Shown here one piece after another: positions 1 through 7,482 of a DNA stretch of 28,634 nucleotides. A program made the translations under genes and the position numbers. Every line of letters begins with the position of its first letter. The first letter of the stretch is position 1. The DNA comes from CAZVCG01 sp964649675 (GTDB lineage: Bacteria; Pseudomonadota; Alphaproteobacteria; UBA9219), in the NCBI GenBank assembly GCA_964649675.1, contig CAZYPX010000011.1:1-28634 (forward strand), written 5' to 3'. The notes under the pieces are model-generated. The model did no database searches and was not told where the DNA came from. It worked only from the letters and a program-made list of their open reading frames with translations.

Positions 1-459
1 TTTTAACCCAAAGACTCTAAATCAAATTGCCCCGAAGATGGGGAGAACGTCACTTCCCCTCATGTCTGCGCGCTCTATCTGGCCCCCGACAAAAACTGGA
101 ATTTGTACTTTTTATCCAGTCCCCGATCCGCCCACGCCAAGAACCTTGTGAGGAACCCTGCGGGTGCCTTGAGCCTGTTCGACACGAACCAGAAATTCGG
201 CGGCGAGATTTGCGGAGTTCAGCTTTACGGCGGCGTGCGGCAGCTATCGCTGACCGAGTCGGTGCATGCCTTCGCCGTTTTCACCAAGCGCTTCCCCAAG
301 CTTCTCCGCTGGACAGACGACATCCAAACTCTTTTTAACCATCTTGAAGACCGCTTTTTCGAATTCGCCATAACGGGCGGCAAGATGCTGGACGAAGCCA
401 CGTTCGGCAAAGAGATCTATATCGACTTTTCGATCGTCACGCCTACAGAGCCTACTTGA
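1..459 (+). CDS. Pyridoxamine 5'-phosphate oxidase-fold protein, 5'-truncated by window edge and apparently frameshifted
   Basis: The protein read up to the TGA at 457-459 resembles the small flavin-binding split-barrel (PNPOx-like) proteins. The stretch NLYFLSSPRSAHAKNL followed by NP, a LFDTNQKF segment and CGVQLYG is the typical core, and it ends with a FGKEIYIDF strand. From base 79 to the stop the frame is open, but upstream the same frame has no ATG/GTG/TTG before a stop at 4-6. The neighbouring frame starting at base 2 reads FNPKTLNQIA up to the CCCC run at 30-33. Adding one C there joins it to PEDGENVTSPHVC in the main frame. I therefore infer a one-base loss in a C homopolymer, real or a sequencing error, with the gene start lying left of the window. 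The TTG at 103 would be an artificial start because it skips conserved core. Substrate unknown. Confidence 0.6.
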
Positions 460-661
460 ACGCGTCGGCAAAGGCCTTCAGCGCCTTGTCGATACGCGTC
501 TGCCAGCCGGGGCCTTTGGATTTGAAGAAAGAAAGAACGCTGTCCGACAAGCGAATCGAGACCGCTTTTTTCTTTTTCTCGCCCTTGCGCACGCGACTGC
601 GCGAGGGCTTGGCTTTTGCGGATTTACGGGCGGGTTTTCTGGATTTGGATTTCGAGGCCAC
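452..661 (-). CDS. BrnA-like (DUF4415) antitoxin, orphan
   Basis: A 69-residue basic protein. The first 30 residues are Lys/Arg/Ser-rich. The second half carries VSIRLSDSVLSFFKSKGPGW followed by QTRIDKALKAF, which matches the ribbon-helix-helix region of BrnA/DUF4415 antitoxins (typical pattern: SIRLD..VL.FFK..G.GWQTRIN..L). Such proteins bind DNA as dimers, repress their own operon and neutralise a BrnT ribonuclease encoded just upstream. The start is GTG at 659-661, preceded by a perfect AGGAGG four bases away. No BrnT gene lies upstream (662-841 has no plausible ORF) and none follows, so the partner is missing. The 3' end overlaps the convergent PNPOx-like gene by 8 bases. Family assignment is good; function as an antitoxin is inferred. 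Confidence 0.7.
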   Translation of the reverse strand: MASKSKSRKPARKSAKAKPSRSRVRKGEKKKKAVSIRLSDSVLSFFKSKGPGWQTRIDKALKAFADAFK

Positions 662-841
662 GATTCCTCCTGAGGCGGGATGATTCCCTCATGTATATAC
701 GGTAATAGTGTTTGTGTGTATACGTTGACGATATAATCAACGCCGCCTCTTGGCTGCCGCTTTGTGGTAAAATCGGAAAGTTTATTTTTGGCCTAGGTTG
801 TCGATTTAATGCCGACCACGTGTGACCATAAAAGAACGGCT
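662..841. promoter_or_regulatory. AT-rich spacer with inverted repeat, probable control region of the BrnA-like gene
   Basis: The spacer between the BrnA-like gene and the guaA stop holds an inverted repeat CGTTGA-N8-TCAACG at 723-742, with TATAAT inside it at 732-737. It also holds two GTATAC-like half sites at about 701-709 and 715-722. BrnA-type antitoxins usually bind palindromes in their own promoter, so these are candidate operators. This is inference; no -35 element pairs convincingly with the TATAAT on the plus strand. Confidence 0.3.
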
Positions 842-2386
842 CTATTCCCACTCGATCGTGCCGGGCGGCTTGCTGGTCACGTCGTAGACGACGCGGTTGA
901 TGCCGCGCACTTCGTTGATGATGCGCGTGGCCACGCGGGCCAAAAAGGCATGATCGAAGGCGAACGACTCCGCCGTCATGCCATCCACCGAGGTTACGGC
1001 GCGTAGCGCAAGCACGTTGTCGTAGGAACGGCCATCGCCCATCACCCCCACCGATTTCACGGGGAGCAACACGGCGAACGCCTGCCAGATTTTGTCATAG
1101 AGGCACGCCTTGCGAATTTCGTCGAGGTAAATCACGTCCGCTTTGCGCAGCACTTCGAGATTTTTCTCGTTGATGTCGTCCAGAATGCGGATGGCGAGGC
1201 CCGGCCCAGGGAACGGATGGCGGCCCACAAAAGTTTCCGGCAAGCCAAGCTCGCGGCCCAGCGCACGGACTTCGTCCTTGAACAATTCGCGCAACGGTTC
1301 GATCAGCTTGAGGTTCATGCGCTCCGGCAAGCCGCCGACGTTGTGGTGCGATTTGATCGTGACGCTCGGCCCGCCCGTGAACGAAACGCTTTCGATCACA
1401 TCAGGATAAAGAGTTCCTTGCGCAAGAAATTCGACACCGCTGATCTTGTGCGCTTCGGCCTCGAACACATCGATGAACAGCTTGCCGATAGTTTTGCGTT
1501 TGATTTCGGGGTCTGTAACGCCCTTAAGGGCTTCGAGAAACATCGGCCCCGCGTCCACGGCGACAAGCGGAATGTTGTAGTGCTTGCGGAACAGGTTGAC
1601 GACTTCGTCGCCTTCGTCCTGCCGCATCAGGCCCGTATCGACGAAAATGCAGGTGAGTTGGTCGCCGATGGCTTCGTGAATAAGGACGGCAGCAACGGCG
1701 CTGTCAACGCCGCCGGACAAGCCGCAGATAACCTTGCCCTTGCCGACTTGCGCGCGGATTTTGGCGATTTCCGTCTCGCGGAAAGCCTTCATGCTCCAGT
1801 CATTGCCACAACCGCAGATTTTATACACGAAATTGGCGAGCAACTTAGCCCCATCGGGCGTGTGCACAACTTCAGGGTGAAACTGCGTCGCGTAAAACTG
1901 GCGCATTTCGTCGGCGATGAACGCGAACGGCGCGCCCGCGCTCGTGGCGACAACCTTAAAGCCATCGGGGATTTTCGTAACGCGGTCGCCATGGCTCATC
2001 CAAACTTGGTGTTTGGAACCACGGGGCCAGAGTCCCGCAAACAACGCGCAATCGTCCACGATTTCCAGATCGGCGCGGCCAAACTCGCGGGTGTGCCCGC
2101 TTTCGACATGGCCGCCGAGCTGCATGCACATCGTTTGCTGGCCATAGCAGATGCCCAGCACCGGAACACCCAGATTCCAGACGATTTCCGGCGCGCGCGG
2201 GCTTCCTGTTTCCGTTGTCGAAGCCGGTCCACCGGAAAGGATGATGCCTTTTGGATTGAATTCTTTAACCTGCTCATCCGTGCGGTTGAAAGGATGAATT
2301 TCGCAGTACACGCCCGCCTCGCGCACGCGCCGCGCTATGAGCTGGGTGACTTGTGAGCCGAAATCGAGGATGAGGATTTTGTTCAT
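842..2386 (-). CDS. guaA: GMP synthase (glutamine-hydrolysing)
   Basis: Converts XMP to GMP using ATP and the ammonia released from glutamine, the last step of de novo guanine nucleotide synthesis in the cytosol. The 514 residues match the usual length (about 515-525). The N-terminal class I glutamine amidotransferase domain starts ILILDFGSQVTQLIARRVRE. It has the nucleophile Cys80 in LGICYGQQT and the His170/Glu172 pair in TQFHPEV. The ATP pyrophosphatase domain follows with the P-loop SGGVDS at 224-229. The C-terminal dimerisation domain ends in the typical SKPPGTIEWE. The ATG at 2384-2386 is the family start, preceded by only a weak AAAGAAAA ribosome site. It is transcribed alone; tRNA-Leu lies upstream on the same strand. 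Confidence 0.98.
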   Translation of the reverse strand: MNKILILDFGSQVTQLIARRVREAGVYCEIHPFNRTDEQVKEFNPKGIILSGGPASTTETGSPRAPEIVWNLGVPVLGICYGQQTMCMQLGGHVESGHTREFGRADLEIVDDCALFAGLWPRGSKHQVWMSHGDRVTKIPDGFKVVATSAGAPFAFIADEMRQFYATQFHPEVVHTPDGAKLLANFVYKICGCGNDWSMKAFRETEIAKIRAQVGKGKVICGLSGGVDSAVAAVLIHEAIGDQLTCIFVDTGLMRQDEGDEVVNLFRKHYNIPLVAVDAGPMFLEALKGVTDPEIKRKTIGKLFIDVFEAEAHKISGVEFLAQGTLYPDVIESVSFTGGPSVTIKSHHNVGGLPERMNLKLIEPLRELFKDEVRALGRELGLPETFVGRHPFPGPGLAIRILDDINEKNLEVLRKADVIYLDEIRKACLYDKIWQAFAVLLPVKSVGVMGDGRSYDNVLALRAVTSVDGMTAESFAFDHAFLARVATRIINEVRGINRVVYDVTSKPPGTIEWE

Positions 2387-2452
2387 TAATTTTCTTTAGC
2401 AGGATGATCTGAATTCAACCAGCCCCCCTACGCTAAAGCTTCGGGGGACACT

Positions 2453-2506
2453 CCTTCGCCTAAATCGCCTTCGGATGGCGAAGCCACCCGAAGCCGAAGG
2501 CGAAGG
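2453..2506 (-). repeat. GC-rich palindromic element directly 3' of tRNA-Leu
   Basis: Two overlapping perfect inverted repeats: CCTTCGCC (2453-2460) with GGCGAAGG (2499-2506), and CGCCTTCGG (2466-2474) with CCGAAGGCG (2494-2502). CCACCC (2484-2489) can also pair with GGGTGG (2505-2510), which includes the bases encoding the tRNA CCA end. The alternatives are largely exclusive, so this could act as a factor-independent end of the tRNA transcript or as a mobile palindromic repeat. There is no clear U-run. Confidence 0.5.
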
Positions 2507-2507
2507 G

Positions 2508-2594
2508 TGGTGCGGGCAGCCGGACTTGAACCGGCACGCCGTTTCCGGCTTCGGATTTTAAGTCCGATGCGTCTACCAATTCCGCCATGCCCGC
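2508..2594 (-). tRNA. tRNA-Leu (anticodon TAA)
   Basis: The minus strand folds into a class II tRNA. A 7-bp acceptor GCGGGCA/TGCCCGC is followed by discriminator A and an encoded CCA. The D arm contains GGTAGACGC, the anticodon loop is CTTAAAA (anticodon TAA), there is a long variable arm (GCCGGAAACGGC region), and the T arm is CCGGTTCAAGTCCGG. At 87 bases it has the expected length for Leu. It reads UUA/UUG codons. Confidence 0.97.
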
Positions 2595-2607
2595 GACGCA
2601 AGGAGAC

Positions 2608-2634
2608 CTTATAGCCGGATTTTTGGCCATACAA
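2608..2634 (-). promoter_or_regulatory. Possible promoter of tRNA-Leu
   Basis: On the minus strand TTGTAT (2634-2629) and TATAAG (2613-2608) are separated by 15 bases, a little short. They lie 13 bases upstream of the mature 5' end of tRNA-Leu. A CCCTT-GAA-AAGGG hairpin sits at 2646-2658, between the two divergent tRNA promoters. Confidence 0.35.
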
Positions 2635-2674
2635 TAGGGCTTTTACCCCTTGAAAAGGGCCAAAAAATCCATGG

Positions 2675-2703
2675 TTGCACTCGCGGCCTGGCTTGACTAC
2701 ATT
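2675..2703 (+). promoter_or_regulatory. Probable promoter of tRNA-Asn
   Basis: TTGCAC (2675-2680) and TACATT (2698-2703) are separated by exactly 17 bases. The -10 element ends 10 bases before the mature tRNA start, as expected for a tRNA promoter with a short leader. Confidence 0.45.
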
Positions 2704-2713
2704 GCCCACCTAT

Positions 2714-2789
2714 TCCCTGGTAGCTCAGCAGGTAGAGCAGGTGACTGTTAATCACCGGGTCGGCGGTTCGAGCCCGTCCCAGGGAGCCA
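2714..2789 (+). tRNA. tRNA-Asn (anticodon GTT)
   Basis: A 76-base cloverleaf with acceptor TCCCTGG/CCAGGGA, discriminator G and encoded CCA. The D arm is GCTCAGCAGGTAGAGC, the anticodon stem-loop is GGTGA-CTGTTAA-TCACC (anticodon GTT), and the T arm contains CGGTTCGAGCCCG. It is divergent from tRNA-Leu. Confidence 0.97.
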
Positions 2790-2974
2790 ATTTCTTGCGA
2801 GGCAATTTCAATCAGATACCAACTGGATTCGAACTCACCCCGCATAAAGCTTTCTCCTCCCCCTTTATAAACATGAGCAATTGCTCCACTCACTGATCAG
2901 AAACAGCGAAAGAGCAACTCCTTGAATTCAATTAATCAATGGGATCTCACCCCTAGCCTTTTGAGCAGTGCGCG

Positions 2975-3616
2975 TTAGCGCGCTTCGTTCATGAGCGCGA
3001 GAACCTCGGCATCCTCCATCTGATCGAAAGACGCGTAGAAATACCCCACACCCGGGAAAAATGAAGGTGTTTGCAAACACACAATTTCATCAGCGCATCC
3101 TTGCAACAACTCATAAGCGGAATCCGACGAAACCGGCACAGCCACCATAACGCGCGATGCTCCAAGCTTGCGCGCGGCTTGCGCCGCCACAAACATATCT
3201 GCGCCTGTCGCCATGCCGTCATCGACAAGAATGACATGTTTACCCTTCAGATCAGGAGGCAACCTACCGCCTCTGTAAACCTCATTTCGCCGCTTAAGCT
3301 CTTCCTTCTCGCGTCTGATGATCAACTCTAAACTGCTTTGGGGGATGCCGATGCTACTTATCGTGTCCTCGTTCACGAAAACTACGCCGCCCATGGCAAT
3401 CGCGCCCATAGCAAACTCTTCGTCACCTGGAACGCCGAGCTTCCGCACCAGCATAAGGTCCAAAGGTACGGCCAACGCCTTGGCCAATTCGACCCCGACG
3501 GCCACGCCACCACGCGGCAATGCCAAAATAATAACGTTTTTTTTGCCCCTGTACCCACTGAGAGCTTGGGCCAGTTGATGTCCGGCATCGCGGCGGTCAG
3601 TAAACCCCTTGTACAT
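2975..3616 (-). CDS. Phosphoribosyltransferase family protein
   Basis: A 213-residue type I PRTase-fold protein. The PRPP-binding loop is VILVDDGMATGADM (about residues 129-142), the two acidic residues and the TG turn being the diagnostic part. Near the N-terminus, IILALPRGGVAVGVELAKAL is the second conserved strand-loop of the 'phosphoribosyltransferase' family often annotated beside hydrolases or stress genes. These proteins bind PRPP and probably a nucleobase or nucleotide, but the substrate of this subgroup is not established. The ATG at 3614-3616 has a good ribosome site (GGAGGAGAA, 8 bases away). It is divergent from a nucleosidase gene with only 66 bases between starts, which supports a role in base salvage (inference). 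Confidence 0.85.
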   Translation of the reverse strand: MYKGFTDRRDAGHQLAQALSGYRGKKNVIILALPRGGVAVGVELAKALAVPLDLMLVRKLGVPGDEEFAMGAIAMGGVVFVNEDTISSIGIPQSSLELIIRREKEELKRRNEVYRGGRLPPDLKGKHVILVDDGMATGADMFVAAQAARKLGASRVMVAVPVSSDSAYELLQGCADEIVCLQTPSFFPGVGYFYASFDQMEDAEVLALMNEAR

Positions 3617-3682
3617 GGCCGGAATTCTCCTCCATATTACGCCACTCTTGCAGGCAAGTTTGATTATAACAAAGGTCTTATT

Positions 3683-4309
3683 ATGCTAACATCAAATCCT
3701 GAAACAACGCTTGTCGTCTTCGCTCTCGATGTGGAGGCGCGTTCTCGCTTTGACACTTTCTCACCGCTCTATACCGGGGTCGGCAAGATCAACGCCACCT
3801 ATAGCCTGACGCGCCGCATCGCGGAATGGCGTACGGAATCCAAGGAGCCTCCACAATGCGTCCTTAATTTGGGAAGCGCGGGCTCCAGTACCTTCGCAAC
3901 AGGTACCGTCGTCAATTGCACGGGCTTCGTTCAACGCGATTTTGATGCAACGGCTGTCGGATGTGAGCCCTTCGCGACGCCATTTGATCTCGTGCCGGCA
4001 TTTTTAAACAGTGGAATCCGTTTTACGGATTTTCCTGAGGGAGTCTGTGGCACAGGCGACAACTTTATGACAAGCGGCGAAGTTACGCCGTCATGGAACG
4101 TTGTGGATATGGAAGCCTATGCTCTCGCCAAGACATGCTTTATCGAAAAGATTCCGTTTGCATGCCTCAAGTATATAACCGATGGCGCAGATGGGCATGC
4201 GGCCGCTACGTGGGAAAGTATGTTGGAGGAAGCTTCCTACGCATTGCACGCATCGTTAAAAAAAATATTTCCAATTCACACGACCCTACACACTGGTGCG
4301 TTGGTTTAA
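3683..4309 (+). CDS. MTA/SAH nucleosidase-like phosphorylase-superfamily protein
   Basis: 208 residues of the purine nucleoside phosphorylase/nucleosidase fold. The glycine-rich NLGSAGSS (62-69), GTGDNFMTSG (123-132) and VVDMEAYALAKTC (140-152) follow the layout of 5'-methylthioadenosine/S-adenosylhomocysteine nucleosidase. Glu144 corresponds to the ribose-binding MEA glutamate, and Asp167 in YITDGAD corresponds to the catalytic acid. It would therefore cleave adenine (or another base) from a nucleoside. The open frame extends far upstream, but that part is the shadow of the divergent phosphoribosyltransferase. I choose ATG 3683 because AAAGG lies 7 bases before it. Exact substrate uncertain; futalosine hydrolase-type enzymes belong to the same fold. 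Confidence 0.85.
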   Translation: MLTSNPETTLVVFALDVEARSRFDTFSPLYTGVGKINATYSLTRRIAEWRTESKEPPQCVLNLGSAGSSTFATGTVVNCTGFVQRDFDATAVGCEPFATPFDLVPAFLNSGIRFTDFPEGVCGTGDNFMTSGEVTPSWNVVDMEAYALAKTCFIEKIPFACLKYITDGADGHAAATWESMLEEASYALHASLKKIFPIHTTLHTGALV

Positions 4310-4694
4310 AACGCAGTTTTAGGGGTATGAATATCCACGCCTGTCATTTGCCAATATTGCAGCAAGGCGTGTCCGCGCATTCCGTTCATTCAGAAAAACG
4401 CCCTGTTCATGAAGGCCGAACGTTGACGTATGATAGCGTTTTTGGACGGCCCTTTTAAATCCCCCGATTCAACAACGCCACCATAGGATTATTTTCCTTT
4501 ACTGCGCGCACGGTTCGTGGTATTGACCTTTCACGGTTTGTTGTGTCCGCATGCGGCGCACGGCCCTTATTTTCCACAACGCGTCCGGTTTTATTTTCCG
4601 CCTCCCAGCCGCTAAAGCCGTGGAAGGCCGAAAGAAATTCGCGCATCCACAAGGTGGTAGATGGCGAAGCGGCGCGCAACACGGACATTCACCT
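4310..4694. other. 385-base spacer without a convincing gene
   Basis: After the nucleosidase stop there is a weak TAAAAC-GCA-GTTTTA hairpin (about 4307-4321) that could end its transcript. The rest shows no RNA gene. A 77-codon minus-strand ORF (4455-4688) has coding-like composition but a poorly placed start and no recognised family, so I do not call it. Confidence 0.4.
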
Positions 4695-5501
4695 ATGAAG
4701 AGATATCTTATTCGCACCGTAATGCGGAAAAACCTTGATGACGATTTGAAAAAGGCGGTCAGATTTTATGAAATTCCGAAAGACGGCTGCATACGCAGCA
4801 CGCGGGTCGCCCTGAACATGAGCGCCGCACAGCTGGGCATCTTGTTAAACCTGACGGAAAGCGGTGTGATCAAGAACGAACGGGCCGAAAGACTCGGCGA
4901 AATTCAATTGGGAACATTGCACCGAGCGGCGGAAGCCATGCAATGCCGTTTGGTTTACGCCTTTGCGCCCACGCGCGACGGATTGGAAAAAATATATCAA
5001 AAAAGAAGGCGTTTCGTCGCCCAGTTAAAGGCTAAGGCGGAATCGGAAAAAAAAGGAAAAGCAGACGGGCCCACGAAAGGCTCCGTCTATAGGGCGGCCG
5101 CGAAACTAAAGCCGAGCGAAGTATGGGACATCATCACGCCGACGGACGAATTGGCCCGTCTGGCCGAAAACAGCGAAGCTATCGGAGCGAAAATTCTGAA
5201 GGACGAAGCCAAGCAACCAAAGACCGCCAAGGAAAACGCGGAAAAAAAGAAAAGCCGCGAATGCGGCGGCGTTTGCTTTGTGGATGACGGGAATGCCGAG
5301 GACGGGCAAACTCCGAGCCTTGAGGATATCGACGAGCTTATTGACGCGTTGGCGGAAAAGAAGCATCAGGAAAAGCTGGCCGCGACGAGAGCGGAGCCGC
5401 AAACGTCAAAAAAAGACTTTCCGGATAGCCCTTTGAGCGGAAATGAAAGCATGGAATCGAACCGAATGGACGGAGAGGAATCCAAAGCGCCCAAAACGTA
5501 A
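4695..5501 (+). CDS. Mobile mystery protein A-like XRE regulator with charged C-terminal extension
   Basis: 268 residues. Residues about 25-95 follow the 'mobile mystery protein A' pattern: a lead-in PKDGCIRSTRVALNMSAAQL forming the first helices of an XRE-type helix-turn-helix, a recognition part with ESGVIKNER, then LGTLHRAAEAMQCRLVYAFAP, the hallmark end of that family. Such proteins are about 150 residues and usually precede MmpB, a Fic-domain protein. Here there is no Fic gene. Instead the protein continues with about 150 Lys/Glu/Ala-rich residues of low complexity, probably coiled or disordered. The start is uncertain: ATG 4695 gives the MKRYLIRTVMRKNL lead typical in position, but no strong ribosome site is present; an upstream ATG at 4551 is possible. 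It converges on an enoyl-CoA hydratase gene 12 bases away. Confidence 0.75.
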   Translation: MKRYLIRTVMRKNLDDDLKKAVRFYEIPKDGCIRSTRVALNMSAAQLGILLNLTESGVIKNERAERLGEIQLGTLHRAAEAMQCRLVYAFAPTRDGLEKIYQKRRRFVAQLKAKAESEKKGKADGPTKGSVYRAAAKLKPSEVWDIITPTDELARLAENSEAIGAKILKDEAKQPKTAKENAEKKKSRECGGVCFVDDGNAEDGQTPSLEDIDELIDALAEKKHQEKLAATRAEPQTSKKDFPDSPLSGNESMESNRMDGEESKAPKT

Positions 5502-5513
5502 AAGCGCAAGGCC

Positions 5514-6302
5514 CTAATTGCCCAAAAACTTGACCGTACCGTTAGAGGCTTGCGCGCGAAGATAGTCGCGGAAGTCAAAGCCGCGCATGGCCGCGCCGAG
5601 AAACGAGTGTTCAAGGCCAAGCTGGCCGTGAAGGTCTTGCTCGAACGCGCGAAGCGCAAGTTTTTTCACCGCGCCGTAGGATTTTGTCGGCCCCTCGGCG
5701 AGTTGCGAAAGCCAATCCATCGATTCCGGCGTGATCTTGTCGTCGTCCACAACCCTGTTCACAAGCCCAAGAGCCTGCGCTTCCGCCGAGTCGAACGCGC
5801 GGCACGATATCATCAGTTCTATGGCGCGCCCCATGCCGGCCTTGCGCGTCAGAAAATAAGAACACGCGCCATCGGGCGAAAGCCCCTTGTCCGTAAATGT
5901 AGCCGCAAACTTTGCGCTGCGGGACGCGATGACGAGATCGCACGCGAGCATGATGCTGAGCCCCTGCGCCGTCACATCGCCTTCGACGCACGCCAGAACC
6001 GGTTTGTCCATCGCTTGAAGCTCGCGGATGATGTTGTGGTAAGGCCCAACGAGCATATTGGCCTGTTCCAACGCGCGCCCCATATCGCCCTTAAAAAGGC
6101 CCATATCGAGGCCGCACATGAAGTTGCGCCCCGCGCCGTTCAGCATAACCGCGCGCACGGACCGGTCGGTCGTGGCGTTTTTCAGGATGGTGAACGTTTG
6201 AGACGCCATATCCATCGTCAACGCGTTCTTGTGGTCGGGACGGTTGAACGTCACGATCAAGGCCGAACCGTTGCGGACGGATAAAACTTCATTCGCGGGC
6301 AT
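5514..6302 (-). CDS. Enoyl-CoA hydratase/isomerase family protein
   Basis: 262 residues of the crotonase fold, acting on acyl-CoA thioesters in fatty acid or aromatic-acid catabolism. The first oxyanion-hole segment is GAGRNFMCGLDM. The second is in CVEGDVTAQGLSIMLACDLV, which has the usual small residues around the glycine. The later KGLSPDGACSYFLTRKAG segment holds an Asp where PaaG-like isomerases have theirs, so an isomerase rather than a classical hydratase is possible. The C-terminal third has the usual RAFDSAEAQALGLVNRVV. The ATG at 6300-6302 has GGAG six bases upstream; a TTG four codons earlier is less likely. Single gene. Confidence 0.9.
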   Translation of the reverse strand: MPANEVLSVRNGSALIVTFNRPDHKNALTMDMASQTFTILKNATTDRSVRAVMLNGAGRNFMCGLDMGLFKGDMGRALEQANMLVGPYHNIIRELQAMDKPVLACVEGDVTAQGLSIMLACDLVIASRSAKFAATFTDKGLSPDGACSYFLTRKAGMGRAIELMISCRAFDSAEAQALGLVNRVVDDDKITPESMDWLSQLAEGPTKSYGAVKKLALRAFEQDLHGQLGLEHSFLGAAMRGFDFRDYLRAQASNGTVKFLGN

Positions 6303-6417
6303 AACAAGCTCCAATCAGGACAGATTCGTACAGCGATTAAACGCGCCAAAAACCGTTTTGGCAATAACGCCTAAATGGGTTATGTATACGCATTCCCGTT
6401 TTTAGCTCTTTCTTGTC

Positions 6418-6621
6418 ATGAACAGGCCAAACCCGCCCGCAAACGACGTGATTTTCGAACATACGCGCATCGGGAACATCGTACGCGTCACCGCCGTTCA
6501 TGCGGCTACCGGCACCGAAGCGGTCATTCAAGGTCCGGCTGCATCGTCGCAGCACGAACTCCAGCGCATCGCGCTGGCGAAGCTGAATTACGTTATGCGC
6601 AAGCAGTCCGAGCGGAAATAG
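6418..6621 (+). CDS. Small DUF6898-like protein
   Basis: 67 residues. The pattern VIFEHTRIGNIVRVTAVHAATGTEAVI followed by an Ala/Gln helix and ALAKLNYVM resembles the short alphaproteobacterial family I know as DUF6898 (VIFEF..IG.YVKV.AIDP.TGTEVSI, then LKR.AL.KLEYVL). Function unknown; the fold appears to be a small beta sheet plus one helix. It is divergent from the enoyl-CoA hydratase gene and converges on a FAS1 gene. No clear ribosome site is visible before ATG 6418. Family recall is from memory and so moderate. Confidence 0.65.
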   Translation: MNRPNPPANDVIFEHTRIGNIVRVTAVHAATGTEAVIQGPAASSQHELQRIALAKLNYVMRKQSERK

Positions 6622-6624
6622 GCG

Positions 6625-6646
6625 GCGCGGGGATGATACCCCGCGC
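6625..6646. terminator. Perfect GC-rich hairpin between convergent genes
   Basis: GCGCGGGG-ATGATA-CCCCGCGC, an 8-bp perfect stem with a 6-base loop, sits in the 30-base gap between the DUF6898-like gene and the FAS1 gene. It would serve both strands. There is no U-run, so strength is uncertain. Confidence 0.55.
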
Positions 6647-6651
6647 TAACC

Positions 6652-7482
6652 TTACTTGCCCATAAGCTTTTTGAACCAACCGCCGACAGTCGGCTTTTTG
6701 GCGGCCTCGGGCTGGACGGGTTGTTCGATCGCGGGAGGAGCCGGATGTTCGACGGCTTCAGGCGCATACGGCGCGATTTCGGCAGGAACGGAAGGAGCTT
6801 CAGGAGCCCGAGCGTCCGGCATATCCGGCAAGCCTTCGGGCAGTTGCGGAGTCACCAGAGCTTCGGCATCGGGCGTTTGGGGCCGTTCATCAGCGTTAGG
6901 CGTTTGAACTTCGTGCGGTTTCTGCGCCCCGGGAACCATCGGTGAAATGATCGGCGCTGCAGGCGCGGCGGGCGCGGCAAATGAAGGCGGCACCAAAGCT
7001 TCAGCCATCACGTGCACCACACCGTTTGTCGCGGGCAAATCCGGCGCGGCGAAAACGGCCGTGTTGACTTTCACGGGTTCCACCTCGCCTTGAAAAGCGA
7101 GCGTTTCGCCGTTCATCGCCGCAGGACCTGCGCGACGTCCCCTGATGTTCGTGAAATACACCGTGCTTCCTTTAATGACGTGGTATTTGACGAAGTTTTG
7201 CATAGCCTCCTTGTCCGTATTGATGCGGCTGGCCACGTTGGCCGGAATTTTCCCCATCGCGTCGTTCGACGGTGCGAAAACCGTGTAGGAATCCGTTTTA
7301 TCCTCAAGAGCCTTTTGCAAGCCCGCTTTGTTGACTATGCTGGCGAACTTGCTCAAATCCTTATGATTGGCGATGATCTGCATGACGTTCTGCGGCCCTT
7401 TGTTGCCTTCGACCGCAAAAGCCGCACCGGACATCGCAACCGCCGTCAGCACAATCAATAGCGCGTGGTTCATTTTTTTCAT
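6652..7482 (-). CDS. Exported fasciclin (FAS1) domain protein with Pro/Ala-rich tail
   Basis: 276 residues. An N-terminal signal peptide (MKKMNHALLIVLTAVAMSG, then AAFA cleavage region) is followed by one FAS1 domain. That domain has the H1-like TVFAPSNDAMGKIP, the FVKYHVIKGS strand and a final NGVVHVMAEALVPP. After about residue 170 the protein becomes Pro/Ala/Glu-rich for about 90 residues and ends with a short basic-hydrophobic GGWFKKLMGK. FAS1 proteins act in adhesion or envelope interactions; the tail could span the periplasm or anchor the protein. The ATG at 7480-7482 is preferred over an upstream extension because GGAG lies 7 bases before it and the signal peptide begins there. Same domain as the gene at 9621. 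Confidence 0.88.
   Translation of the reverse strand: MKKMNHALLIVLTAVAMSGAAFAVEGNKGPQNVMQIIANHKDLSKFASIVNKAGLQKALEDKTDSYTVFAPSNDAMGKIPANVASRINTDKEAMQNFVKYHVIKGSTVYFTNIRGRRAGPAAMNGETLAFQGEVEPVKVNTAVFAAPDLPATNGVVHVMAEALVPPSFAAPAAPAAPIISPMVPGAQKPHEVQTPNADERPQTPDAEALVTPQLPEGLPDMPDARAPEAPSVPAEIAPYAPEAVEHPAPPAIEQPVQPEAAKKPTVGGWFKKLMGK

Noticed and set aside
1217..2356. 379-codon open frame antisense to guaA
   Set aside because: It fully overlaps a certain gene; the Arg/Ala/His/Asp-rich composition is typical of an antisense shadow in GC-rich DNA.
2826..2850. T-arm-like GAGTTCGAATCC on the minus strand near tRNA-Asn
   Set aside because: The flanks do not pair into a 5-bp T stem and no other tRNA parts are nearby, so it is not a tRNA or a clear attachment site.
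2875..2886. 12-base palindrome GAGCAATTGCTC downstream of tRNA-Asn
   Set aside because: A single palindrome with no matching partner or gene context.
4455..4688. 77-codon minus-strand ORF between the nucleosidase and the MmpA-like gene
   Set aside because: Codon use is fairly plausible, but the AGGTG lies only one base from the ATG and no family is recognised; not enough support.
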